Positions 1-11,542 of a stretch of DNA of 64,000 bases are shown here, piece by piece. Position numbers and translations under genes: made by a program. The stretch's first letter is position 1; the number at the start of each line of letters is the position of its first letter. The notes beneath the pieces were generated by a model. It was not told where the DNA came from. It saw only the letters and a list, made by a program, of their open reading frames with translations, and did no database searches. The stretch is from Coptis chinensis (lineage: Eukaryota; Streptophyta; Magnoliopsida; Ranunculales; Ranunculaceae), in contig CM027381.1 in NCBI GenBank assembly GCA_015680905.1, positions 310,001 to 374,000 on the forward strand, written 5' to 3'.

Positions 1-326
1 TCATATTTTCATAGCCTATATAACCTCACATGATAAAAGAGAATATATATTTGCATATGCATATGTCAGATGTCATATGTTGGTAATATACTAACATTAT
101 ATTGTCTGCATTTTAGTATTTTCATATGTAATTTTGTTTTCATATATGCATAGTCATATTTTCATAGTCTATATCACCTGTCAGGTGTATGAAAATAGAA
201 ATTTACATATGAAAATCTATATTTGCATATGAAAATTGAAATTTACATATCCAATGCAGATGTCATATGTCATATGTTGGAAAAAGAATTCTATGAAAAT
301 GTTGCTAATACAAATTCACATGTTAT
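1..326. repeat. AT-rich motif array at left edge of Mutator-like element
   Basis: No gene is seen here. The stretch is built from reiterated short words such as CATATG, TTTCATAG and ATTTACATATG, including two long near-copies of a block ending GATGTCATATGTTGG (near 65-83 and 259-280). The same words recur in introns and spacers up to about 5,220 and not beyond, so I read this as internal or sub-terminal sequence of the Mutator-like element. The terminal inverted repeat itself cannot be defined because the left end may lie outside the window. Confidence 0.5.
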
Positions 327-2551
327 GTGCAATACTTTTTGTGTGAGCATGTGAAACTTTGTGAGCCAGTCCGCGAGACTTGCTTCCTACGTATTGCAAA
401 GTGGTCGATGGAACGACTAGCGGATGAAGTACCAAAAACTTTCAAGCAAGAAAATGTTCCCAATTGCCACATTGAAGTAAAATTGGAACTGACCGAGGAA
501 GAGAAAGAGGCATTATACCCTAAACACCACCAAAGTGAAGTTGAAAGCTTGAGGAGAGAAAATGCTGAGTTGAAGAGGGAGAATAAAGAGTTGAGGAAAC
601 TTAATAAAGATTTAAGGGGTGAACTTGGTAGACTGACAAGAATAGTTTGTGAAGAGAGTCTAGAAGATATGTTTGAAAATCATGAACATAGAGAGTTCTA
701 TGGGGAGGAAAACAGGAGAAATGTAGATTCTGTTAAAGGAGGAGTAAATGTCGGTTTGGTTGAAGGGGGAGGAGATGTAGATATGGTTGAAAGAGGAGGA
801 GAAGTAGATATGGTTGAAGGGGTAGAGAACAAAGATGTGGATTTGGTTGAAGAGGAAGGCAAAAGAGAGTCCGAGTTGTCCGAGAAAGAGTTGGCTGAAA
901 AAGGAAGACATTGGAAAGACTAAGTTGTCTGAGAAAGAGTTGGCTGAGAAAAAGACATGTGAAGAGGAGGAGAAAGGTGAGGCAGATGAAAAGGAAGAAT
1001 CCGAGTTGGATGAAGAAGAGGAAAGCAGATAGACAAAGTCAGATAAAGAGGAGGAGGAAAAAGGCCGGTGAGGGAAAACCTAACTTGATGTTTAAGAAAG
1101 TGAAGGAAAGGGAGTGGATGAAGAAAACATCAATAATATATGAGTTCGGAAATATTAAGAAGCAAATAAGGAATACTAGAGTTGCTGAAATTGAATTGGA
1201 TGATGAACTGGTGATTGATGCAGATGATTTCGAGACTCCACCACCATGCGTAGGAAAGCCTATGTCAAGACCACATTCAACCAAGATGTGGAGTCTACTT
1301 GATAAAGAGAAGTTGCCGTTGGTGGAAAGTTTTTTCAAAAAAGCAAACCAGAAGTAAAATTTACTTTTCATAAATATTTGTAAGTTTTTCTTATCGTCTA
1401 TGTAATTGCACAAATTGTTTTGATCGTGTATACATATTACAGTACAATTGCATGGATGGACATTCAAATGCACTTGAAATACAGGGGGAACACGTGAACC
1501 ACTTGATGTTGAACTTCTTAGTCAGTGATAAGGTAAATCTTTTGATTACTCAAATCTTTTGAAATGAAAAAACTTGCAATTTAGGAATTTTTCATGCTAT
1601 TTATGGTAGATCATTGATTGGTACGTGCACTTCCAACTTCCCAAGGAAGTGGAAAAGCTAATTGGATCTTCTCCACCAAAGTGTCTCCATTTCTCATCAT
1701 TTGCATGGGTAAGCATCTTCCATGTAATTTAATTACTGAAGTTGAATATGTATATTCAACTGAATATGCATACAAGGCATGAAGATGTTGTTGTTCTTAT
1801 TTGTTGTAGCTGGCTTTAAGAGATAACCAGAAACAAGGCATGAAAGTCTATGTCACAGATGTCCTAAAACAGTTGGACAACAAGGTCGCTCATCTATTTT
1901 TCATCATAAATAGTCCCAAGTTAAGAAAATAAAAAAATGGTTATCACTGGACTTTGCTTCATGTTGATACTTTGAATTGGGAATAGACGCACTATGACTC
2001 TTTAAGGCCAAGGAACTACAAGAAGAAGAAATACATTTCGTTAGAAGATGCTGAAATGTTGGTAAGTGAAATTTTATTTTAAGTTACTATGTAAATTTAA
2101 GTTTACATAGGTCAGTTACTATGTAAATATAGATTTGCATATATATTTACATAGTTTTGGTAATATTTTGTTCAATTTAATGCAGCAATAGAGGGTGGTG
2201 GAAGCTATTAGATGTAGGCATCAGGAGCTAAGGTTGCCAGATGTGGATTTGATGAAAGATATCAAAGTTGGAGCATGCCCACAACAAGGAGCATCGTAAG
2301 AACTTAACTTCCCAAATTTAAATGTCTTTTTAATCTCTTATCTCTTATCTCTTATCTTAAACTTCTTTTTTTGCATTTTCAATTCAGATTGTGGTTTCTT
2401 CATCATTTTGTTTGTGAAGGCTATAATTTGTGGAAAAGCTATCCAAGAGATAACGCTAGAAGCTGCGAAACAATTGAGGGTTAACCTGACATATGAGATT
2501 GTACCAAGCCAACAAGAAAAATGGGATTCAAAAGAAGAATGCAAGAAATGA
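327..2551 (+). pseudogene. Ulp1/C48-type cysteine protease gene carried by a Mutator-like element, broken
   Basis: This is a spliced gene for a SUMO-protease-like (peptidase C48) protein of the kind captured by plant KIU-type Mutator-like elements. The first part (327-923) encodes a Leu/Glu/Lys-rich coiled coil (about residues 70-105) followed by acidic Glu/Val repeats. The frame then shifts twice (near 900 and 1,040) across imperfect SEKELAEK-coding repeats and ends at 1,357. Downstream exons carry the catalytic residues in order: HW at 1,945-1,950, then Asp in DSL at 1,996-1,998, then PQQGAS near 2,280-2,295, then DCG with the catalytic Cys at 2,387-2,395. A TAG at 1,984-1,986 lies between the His and Asp. 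Joining the last two exons at the GT-AG signals (2,296-2,387) leaves them one base out of phase. Introns are inferred from splice signals only. The gene is convergent with the transposase. Family assignment is firm; exon structure is approximate. Confidence 0.65.
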
Positions 2552-3261
2552 AGAGCTGATTTCCATATTTCCAGTTGATTACATTGTGTTTATTTCTGGT
2601 AAAACATTGGAACCATTTTAACTCGGGAGTGTTCGATTATGATGTACTATTACTGTTTACGTGTTGGAGTCGTTTAGTATTGTTCTGCATATTCAGTCTT
2701 TGCTGGATTATACTTTTTTGTATGGTTACTTTGCCAAAACATTTTATTATGATGGATGAAATGTTTATAGCTTTTCTGGTAATATTATGTGTGCAGAGTG
2801 AGAGTCCCTTTCTCTGTCTGGTTAAGAACCAATATAATTATCTATATTTGTGAATCCAAGGTTACTTGAACATCACTCTTTGTCCTAATAACATACTTCA
2901 TTATGGTAGTTATTAAGAAGCTATTTATTGTCATCACAAACACATAATCTCCAAACAACCAACTGATCACCATTTCATCCTCTATTCCCTAAATTGGATA
3001 GCAAAGCTCGCTCAAACATCTACTAAATTGGATAGCAAAGCTTTAGTGACTATGTAAATATAGATTTACATATATAATGACTATGTAAATATAGATTTAC
3101 ATATATTCAGTCAGGTGCTAGGCCAATTTCATTCCCAAAAGGTATTATGTAAATTTAAGTTTTCATTGCTTTAGTGACTATGCAAATATAGTTTTATATA
3201 TATATGACTATGTAAAAATATATTTACATATATTTGGTCAGGTGTCCGGAACTTTTCAATC
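2552..3261. repeat. Spacer between the two convergent transposon genes, with AT-palindrome repeats
   Basis: No coding region is supported. From about 3,045 to 3,235 the sequence carries several imperfect copies of a roughly 25-bp word of the form ATGTAAATATAGATTTACATATA, whose halves (GTAAAT / ATTTAC) are complementary. The same word occurs in the protease-gene intron near 2,090-2,160 and in the transposase intron near 3,840-3,970. Confidence 0.55.
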
Positions 3262-5047
3262 CCAAATGTTATTATGTATATTTAATTTTGCATAGTAGGA
3301 TCTTGTCCACCATTGCAGTGATAGGCAAGTGGCGTTCTAGTATGATCCAAGAGTTGAAGCTTTCCGCAATATTAGAACACATATCGCCATATCTATTTCC
3401 TTGAAAATAAGCTTTACACCAATGCTAATAACCTATGGTGGACAAAAATGTTTTCACTTGATTGCTACAAACATCTCGAAAATCAGCCATCACTTTCTCA
3501 AACTCATGGTGCGTCCCAGCATAGGCAAGGTCTGAAAAGAGATCTAGGGTATGCAAGCGGAAGCAATGGTTGCTGGGCATAGCTGAATTAAGATTATTTT
3601 TAAGGTGCCACAAACAATAACCATGATGGGAATCAGGAAAAACGCGAGGGACACCCACGAGTAGACCATGGTTTCTGTCAGATATAAAAGTTAGCCTACG
3701 ATCTTTGGAGACCACCAACCTAAGTTGCTCCAAGAACCAATCCCAATTATCATCAGTTTCAGAAAGTACAATCGCCATAGCTACTGGAAAAATACCTGGA
3801 ATACAAATAAACATCAATTACTGATTTGGTTTTGCGTGCCATACTCATTATGAAAACTTAACTCTTATATATAAAAATAAATTTTCATAGGCTAAATTAT
3901 TATGTAAATATTAAAATGCATAGGCTAAACTACTATGTGAACGTAAATTTTCATAGTTTATGCTTGTTTAGTTTTACAAACTACTATGAACTACTATGTG
4001 AAAAGTCCCAAACTCAAAAAGACCATTTGTATTTTTGGCAGTAGCTGACAAGACACACCCCTTGTATTTTGTTTTCACGAAAGTTCCATCCAAACAAAGC
4101 ATAGGACAATAGAAGTTAAAGCCGTGAATACAAGCACCAAATGCAACAAATAATCTCTTGAGCTTTCATGTTGTTGATTCCTTTTTCAAAACAACATGAC
4201 TCCCTGGATTGGTTTCTTTCAGCTTTCCAACATACCAATGTAAATGATGATAAGATAAAGCATAGTCCCCATGTATCTCCTTCAATGCAAGATCTATGCC
4301 GGTATGCGCAAAGTAATAATTCAAGTTCACACCATATACCCTTAGAAAATGGTCAGTGATTTCACCTGGCTTAATCAAAGGCTTGTCTCTCACCATATCT
4401 AAAACAATACTCTTCACAAGTTTACTATTCACTGGGGGATTGTTAACATCAGTAAATCCAGCTGCACATGTGTGTTTTGCTTCCATTGTCTTTATTTCAA
4501 AGAACTTCGGCATCTTATACTTCTTGAATGTATGAACTCTCCATAGACACCCAATTTCAGTCTTCAAATAACACTCAACCGTGACTCTATCAGGATCATT
4601 CTTCTTAATAAGAACTCTGTAATGATTAACAAGACAATGGCGTAAAAGCTCAACATGAAAATTGGTAGCACCACCAGGAAATCTCTGTCCCACACCAGTC
4701 AAAATAGGCAAAGAAGCGACATTAACATATTTTTCATCATATGTAGCAGAAGACTTAGAAGAACTAGAAGTACAAAAAGAAGCCTGAATAGAGACTTTGG
4801 AACTAGAACCAGTGTCACACAAAGCAAAATATCCTCTTGACGATGCTGTTATAAAAAATGTATCAAAACTTTTAACCAAATTGAAGCAAACAAGGGATTG
4901 AAGCTCCGAGTCAGTATCTATCACAATACGCTTTGAATCCCTTACAAAAGACAGTTCTATAGACAATGGAGTAAGGTCTGGCCACTTTTCAGAAATCGTA
5001 CGCTTCAAATTAGCAATCATACCGTTAGTCCCGACACGCACACTCAT
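3262..5047 (-). pseudogene. MuDR-type (Mutator-like) transposase, one intron, two nonsense codons
   Basis: Encodes a DDE transposase that would cut and paste its own element. The N-terminal about 70 residues look like a PB1/ubiquitin-like fold. Next comes the MuDR DNA-binding region, with Cys/Cys and a KHTC pair typical of its zinc-binding site, and the HWYVGKLKETNPGS segment common in this family. The first catalytic Asp is in LDGTF. After an intron (3,796-4,023, phase 1, GT-AG) the frame resumes at IFPVAMAIVLSE, followed by the second Asp region (ISDRNHGLL), the HHGYCLWHL block, and the [10 protein letters not shown] segment, whose Glu fits the third acidic residue. An in-frame TGA at 4,166-4,168 and a TAG near 3,425 break the frame. 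The usual C-terminal SWIM zinc finger is not found, so the copy is truncated or its last exon is unrecognisable. The start is the Met at 5,047. Confidence 0.85.
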
Positions 5048-5560
5048 AATTTATGTCTCGTACATAATAGCAAAAAGAGCAATCCCATCCATGTCCGCAT
5101 TTGCAAAAAACAACAAAATCAAATTGATGAACATATGTAAATGTATTTTTACATAGTCAATATCACCAACAAAACAATATTTTCCGCAATTTAACTTTTA
5201 AATTTTCATGGTCAAAATAAAAATCGCAAAGAAGATGGAAAAGAGGTGAATCTTTTCGGCGTCTAACCTTCTTTCGTCAATTGAGAAACAAAGGAGGTCA
5301 AATCATGTTATCCAAGCAAATGAATCGGTTTTCTTCTTGGTCGAAATTACGATGAATATGTAAAAAGGGTAAAATGGATAATAAAATAAAATAGGAAATA
5401 GAAATCGGACTGGATTTGCCCTGTTATTGGAAAACAGGGAGGTTATGTGGTATGAGCCGATAAATAGGGAGGTTATGTGGTATGGGCCGATAGGAAGGGG
5501 TTTATACTCAACCGGATTAAAACCAAGGGGCTGAGCCCCATTTCTTGCTTTTTGTACACG
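5048..5560. repeat. Right flank of the Mutator-like element, with a 30-bp tandem duplication
   Basis: Upstream region of the transposase. The AT motif (ATTTTTACATAG and relatives) continues to about 5,220. At 5,436-5,462 and 5,466-5,492 a 27-bp unit beginning AGGGAGGTTATGTGG is present twice with one mismatch, and a GGGGCTGAGCCCC palindrome lies at about 5,529-5,541. These GC-richer words could be near the element's end, but I cannot pair them with an inverted copy at the left side. Confidence 0.4.
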
Positions 5561-6322
5561 CTTTGAAATAATATAAAAGAATTTTTTCTACTTGAAATTT
5601 ACATGTTGCTTCCTTATTAATACATTACATAGATACATTATATCTTCCATCTTTGAAAAATAAAGTGGTTGTGTCATAATAACAACCTCTAAAACACATT
5701 AAGAAATTTTTCTCTAATTTCTCTAATTGTAATTTTTCGTATTGAGAAATTTTAAGTAGAAGATTGTTAGAGGAAGGCAACCGTCATGTGATACGGGAAA
5801 AAAAATCCAACTGTTGAAAAGAATTTTGAAAGAAGGAATGCATGCCTCAACTCTCACACAACCTCTAAAACACATTAGAAGTTGATAATCAAACGTAAAC
5901 TACCATAACCCCTTGGAACCCCAGTACTATGATACAAATGAGGATGACAAATTGGATATCAAGCCATTGGGGTTAAGGCATGAAAAATTGGAGTCAAATA
6001 AGCAAAGGCAAACTGTGAACCTTAAATCCTGAATGAAAGGAAGGGCAAATCATAAAAACAACTAAACAATTTATAAGAAGCAACTGAAAGTGGAAAGTGG
6101 ACAATTTCTTGTATATCATTTACTATGCTTGTGGGTTTTGGGAAAAAGCAATAAACATTTTGAGTTTTTGAAAAGAATTGTATCCTAATAAGAATGTATA
6201 GTGATGAGATTACATTAAAAAAAAAATCAATCACTTCCTCCTAACACCATTCGAGCAGTACATAATAGTGTCTACAAACTTTAAAAAAAAAAAAGTTTTA
6301 GGCCAGAGTTCCACCAAAGGTC
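5561..6322. other. AT-rich non-coding DNA
   Basis: No open frame, repeat family or RNA gene recognised. Short purine tracts only. It separates the Mutator-like element from the candidate exon string on the minus strand. Confidence 0.4.
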
Positions 6323-7479
6323 CTAGCAAAGAAGCACCCAACAAACGCCTCGCACCATATTTCCATGCTTGCAAAGTACTTTTAGCTCTCCTCCACCTCT
6401 AGTCCAATCTCCATTGGAAAAGTTTTCCCCCTGAAAAGCATACAGAGTTCCTTAAATATGTTTGCAACATCACCGAAGCAAATTAAAAACCAAAAAACAA
6501 GTACATAGTCATGAATTGATCATGGACAACCCAACAATATAATGTCACAGTAACAATATAAAGCCATGATAAACATTGCTTGAAGGGATTTTAAATGTTC
6601 TAAACTATCCACTTTGCTTGACACTAGTTTCTAGTTGAAAACCTGAATTGGAATTAAAACAATAATAGCAATAACGAAAATAAAGGTGGCAATGCATACC
6701 TAATTTTACTTCAACAATTTTTTAATGTGTTCTTATCTGAGTTTAGTAAAAGCCACGGCCTGAAACATAATATAAATGAAGGATAGTTTCAATCAAGCTA
6801 ACATAAAAGTGTAAGTTATCTCAAAGTACATTAGTAAAGAAAGGTTTTCTGCTTATGGTTAACAATGACTTCATCACAATTACACTTATGTGCCAAAAAG
6901 TCACACTTACACTTGAAGCAAAAAAAAAATGTGGGATAGTAAATCTGAAAACAAAGAACGAATAGAAAAATAGGTTGTGTTTTTTTTTAACCAAATGGGG
7001 TAACAATACAAAATCTACTTAAACAAAAAGGTAAAAATGTCGTCAAACAGTACACATACCTTATTCAAAATAGCAAGGCATGCACACACGTACTCCGCCT
7101 CCCAATTTGCCTTTGAATATGTTGTTACTATTAAACAAAGTGCGTGTCTAATGCAATAATTATTGAACTAATCCACAATTCAGAACAATGTTTAAGAAAA
7201 AAAGTGCAACGTGCTCGGTTAATTAGTTAACTACTCTGGCATTTCCATCTACCCAAATGTTGGAAGGAGAAGAAAGATAGTGGGGAAGAATTCATAAAAC
7301 ATTATATAGTCAAACTAATTACATTGTGTCACGCAAAACATCTATAGAAACAATTAGGAAAAAAATGTCTTATGACACTCATATAGTTGGCTTCTACTTG
7401 CAGACAAAAATTCAACTAAATAAATTAAGAAAAAGTCATTCTCCAGTTAGCATTTCCCGGCAAACTATTCCTAAGTCAC

Positions 7480-7597
7480 ATCATTTTATATGTGATGTCC
7501 ACACAATGTATTGTTGACACAATAAAAGGGGAGGGTCTTAGTCTTTAGGGAATCAATATCATTTTATATGTGATGTCCACACAATGTATTGTTGACA
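7480..7597. repeat. 40-bp direct repeat, two identical copies
   Basis: The 40-base word beginning ATCATTTTATATGTGATG and ending GTTGACA is present at 7,480-7,519 and again at 7,558-7,597, offset by 78 bases. The intervening sequence is unrelated. A local segmental duplication is the simplest reading. Confidence 0.85.
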
Positions 7598-8960
7598 ACT
7601 CTAAATTTCCATTTTCTAGCCCAAATTTTGTTCAATATGATATTCGAAAATCACCTTGAGAGTAATAATGCACTTGCCCCAAATTGGAAAAAGCATATAC
7701 ACACATGATATCATAAATAACTATTAACGATTACTATTACTATGTCAATCAACAGATAGAATAAAATTGAATTTGGAAAAAAGTAAATACTTTAAGTAAC
7801 TTCTTTTGCCAAATTTTAAAAAGAGCATAGAAAAATCGGAATCCCTTAAGGAAAGTAAACAAACTACAAATTACAACAAAGTAAGCAGGAAAAAAAATGT
7901 ATGTATTCAGCACAAATTTAAAAACACACCTATTTCTATTTTAAATCATAAACGGATACAAAACCAAAAGAAATGAAGCTACATCTGGTATAAAAAAGTA
8001 ACACTAACCTTTAAATTGGGTGTAATAAACCATATAAGTGGAGGCCATGATTCTGCAACAATAAAACATAAACATTCTTCTATTTCGTTCAGCACAATTA
8101 TAGTAGAGAGTAGAAGAGCATGAACAAAAACAGATGCCTCAACAAAAGCCATATATATGTATGTAAACAAAGAGGAAGAAAGCATCATGTTAAGTAGTAT
8201 GATACAAAGAGCGTTAGTAATGAAGATGTAGGTTATAAGGCTTTCATGCACATAGAAGAATGTGTAGGGTTTGTGTGCATCAAAAAAATGAGATGAACAA
8301 TCTCAGAGTGAACAGAACATGAAAGACAAAGTAAGAGCATATGCATAGCGTCCTAATAATAATATAAAAAAATAACTATTTACCACAAATTGCATTTCGA
8401 CTGGTCTTGACCAAAGGGAGTTTCCCGGTTATGATCCTCATTGTACTCGTCTCAACCTATAAAACAAAAAAGGGGGACCAAAGGTCTCGTAAATTATTGA
8501 GCAAAAAAAAAGGCAACTCCTCGTGACAAAGGTTTCCTCAACCCCAGAAACCCACCACAAAGGCGGAATCACAAACTTTTGGAGCTTGGTCCTCTCCCTT
8601 TCCACCCGACTTTCGACACTAATTCAACACAGGTTTTTTGAATGGAGGGGCTTAGTATTTTGACAATGCAAGGATTCAAGTTACCAGAATAACAATATAA
8701 CGTAGTGTAATGCAGATACAAAGATACTCCTTGAAAATTAACAAAAAAAAAACAATAACATAATGTGTGGAAAAGAAAGTGTTAAGGATGGGAAAACAGG
8801 TAGGAATTGAAGAGTCATACCTGGGAGAAACTTAGAAGAAAACACGAAGGGTGAAAAAAGTCTTTCTCTAGAATTGACTGTACCATGGAAAATTTTACGG
8901 GCCAATAATCAACAAAAATGGAATTGCATTCATGAAAGGTTCTCATGTTTGAAACTAAAT

Positions 8961-8963
8961 AAA

Positions 8964-9025
<62 letters not shown>
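8961..9025. repeat. Poly(A) run joined to an (AT)n microsatellite
   Basis: About 20 A residues (8,961-8,981) run directly into about 22 AT dinucleotides (to 9,025). It sits just downstream, on the minus strand, of the candidate exon at 9,037-9,102. Likely highly length-variable. Confidence 0.95.
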
Positions 9026-9026
<1 letters not shown>

Positions 9027-9102
9027 CATAACTTACATGAGATTCATTGATCACAGGTGGTGCAAGAGATAGAAACATGCATACCAAGTCTTTGGTATTT
9101 TT

Positions 9103-11039
9103 CTGAAATAAAGATCCCCAAGAGATGATTTGAGTAGGCAATGCTAAGCTAACATAAAAAAATAAATGAAATAAGGGAAAGTCATACACAAAAAAACACA
9201 ATAGAAAATCCAATTTCTAACGGAAGTATCAAAAAATATAATAAACAATTTAGAAAGAACAAATAATGGAAATACATACCCCCTGTTATGCAAAGCTTCC
9301 ACTCCAAAATGTGTAATAACATGAATGAATTAAAAAACAATCAATCAGAAATGGCCATGAATCCAATACATCTATGATTCACTTGAGAAGAGTACGATTT
9401 CGGGGGTTGGGAATAGAGAGCCAAACCCAATATAGTCGGGAATAGAAAGAGTGAGAAGAGAAAATTTTATAGGAGAGAAAGCTCTAGCCCGGGGTATAGG
9501 GAATGGGGAAAGGGAGCGAAGGTGTTTTTTTCATAATAATTCTCACAATTAATGACTATTTTCTCTCAATGGCGAGGGAATGGCTAGACCCTTGATTTAT
9601 CCGAAGGGTTTATTAGAAAAGAGAAAGGTTATTGGAACCGAATTAATTGTATAATTACGTCATTACTTTTTTTCTTTCCCACACGCGTCTTGAGTCCTGA
9701 CCGTCGATTTATACCCCTTCAAATCGAATCCTAGCCGCGAGTCAAGAAACTGAGCTGTTTTGTTGAGTAGATATATAATTTGAAATCAAGGGTTTCTTGA
9801 GTTCTTACTTTGGAGAAAAGACAAATAAGGATGATAGACTTTCTTGAGTTTTTTGTATTTTTTCCTTTTATATGCATACAAAATAAAACATGTGAGTGTT
9901 TGTCTAGACTAAACCAAGTTGTCACGACTTAATGCCAAAAAGACATTTTGAACCTAACAATTCAAATTCCAATCCACTACAATATCAAACAATAAGCAAT
10001 TGACAATGGGGAGTTGATATTGTGCATACCTTAGCTCAAAGATGCCATGCATTCCCTGCAAGGGGAGAGAAAAATAAAACTCGAAATATTTAAATCGAGT
10101 TTCTGACCATCCAGGGTAGAGTACACATGACACATAACACTGGCAATTCCATAGTTTACCTGGAAACAATTTATTATCAGTTTCTTACAAAAATGAAGTT
10201 ATGGCTTGAGGAAACACCAATATCTTATCATATACAATCTCCAAGAATACTAATAAATACAATATGTTCACACTACAAACAAAAAATTATGCTTACTCAC
10301 ATAGAGTAGTAACTAAACTCTTGCCCAAGAGTAAGAGTATTGCATCTTAAGTATGCGTACGACTAATGTTAATGATATCCTTGAACTCAAGAACCTGGAA
10401 ATCATAGAAGTGAATCCTCAATTTTTGTTAGCTACCAAACATAAAACTCTTCAATCAAAAGTTGTTAAAATAGTAGGTCAAATAAGTGGGTTCGTCTAGC
10501 ATTACTGCTTTATATTAGATTTCCAACTTTTGCGGCTTATTTCAAGTTCAATTTTTGCCTCAGTTGAGGTGAAGTTGCATAAATCTCCTAAAAATGAACA
10601 TTAAGTGAACTTTTCAGAAATAGGATGTGATATAAATATCAGTATGTAACCTGCTGACCTATTTATGAAATCAATACATGTAGTATATTTAAGAGACTGA
10701 TAAACTGAAACATATATCTTTCCTAGAAATAAATTAGAGGAGATCAAAATCTTTCCTACTTTGAAAATCACCCAACCCTCATTTACAATCCTGCAATAGC
10801 GAAAAACTATTTTTTTTATGTATCTCTAAATCTCTTTGTCACTTTTTTCTTAAGACTGTTTTGCCCCTATTAAAAAAAATTAAACTCCAACCAACACATT
10901 AGTTCATAGATAAGTAATTATCTAAATTTTTGAAAATAAAAATGTAATTATAAAATATTCTATATTAAAATTTAGTCAACAATGGCTTCACTGCCCCCAC
11001 CCTTCCTTTTCTTTTTCAAGTCCTTAGAACAACATACTA
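9103..11039. other. AT-rich non-coding DNA upstream of the candidate exon string
   Basis: No supported gene. It holds the 26-nt candidate minus-strand exon at 10,030-10,055 and a weaker one near 9,290-9,310. Otherwise I see A/T-rich single-copy-looking sequence. If the exon string is a gene, its 5' part and promoter would lie here. Confidence 0.35.
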
Positions 11040-11542
11040 TGTTGTGAATAGGACAATACGGAAACAACGTTATCCACAACAAATAGATCAACCATACACA
11101 AGGATTGATCTTTCTCACTAGACAAGACTTCAACACCCTCCAAGTACTATCCCAACACTTCTCATTGTTAATAAACAAGCATATAAAGTACAACAATTAA
11201 TATAAAAGAAGAACAAACCACAAGACGAGATATATTGTGGTTCAGCAATTTGCCTATGTCCACACTGCGAGTTCCAAGCTTTACTAGATGTCCAGAGTAA
11301 CAGATTACAAGATCTCTCAATTTACTCACAAAGAATGAACACTCAACTCACTAATAATTGCTCTCTTACAATCTCTCTCTCTCTCTTGGTTTTGGTTAGG
11401 TTAAGTTTTTACAAAAAAAATTTATATTTATACTGTTTCTGAAAACTTCCAAAATAGTGGAATTCATGCTGAAAACGGTGGATGGCGCCCTTGGCCGAAC
11501 AAAATCAAAAGCGCTGGGCCAAGAAAACGTCTTTTCTCTACA
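11040..11542 (-). mobile_element. Solo LTR of the copia family, with perfect 5-bp target duplication
   Basis: The sequence begins TG and ends CA and matches the copia 3' LTR at 12,115-12,716 over its length, except for a missing internal GC-rich block (503 versus 602 bp). It is flanked by TACTA at 11,035-11,039 and TACTA at 11,543-11,547, so it is a bona fide insertion reduced to one LTR by recombination between its two LTRs. A TATA-like word lies at 11,421-11,432 in minus-strand sense. No internal sequence adjoins it. Confidence 0.9.

Larger units (their letters stand above)
6323..9102 (-). other. Possible spliced host gene (candidate exons), unidentified
   Basis: Several short minus-strand open stretches are each bounded by a good pyrimidine-AG acceptor and a GT donor: 9,037-9,102 (22 codons, ending VINESH), 8,384-8,456 (includes TMRIITGKLPLVKTSRNA), 8,009-8,052 (ESWPPLIWFITP), 7,060-7,127 (SKANWEAEYVCACLAILNK) and 6,700-6,759 (AVAFTKLR then TAA in phase). 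A last stretch (6,323-6,430, GENFSNGDW onward to TAG) would be 3' untranslated if the TAA is real. A 26-nt candidate exon at 10,030-10,055 has the same signals. I do not recognise the protein. The region lacks the motifs of the surrounding transposons, which is why a real or decayed host gene is plausible. Phases were not proven to join, and AT-rich DNA yields false splice signals. Confidence 0.3.

Noticed and set aside
1988-2058. OTU-type deubiquitinase (HYDSL motif)
   Set aside because: An upstream HWTLLHVD and downstream PQQGAS/DCG give the full order of a Ulp1/C48 protease, which explains HYDSL as the catalytic Asp segment.
8815-9213. Minus-strand frame with an Ile-Tyr repeat
   Set aside because: The open length comes from translating the (AT)n microsatellite. 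Only the 9,037-9,102 part has exon-like boundaries.
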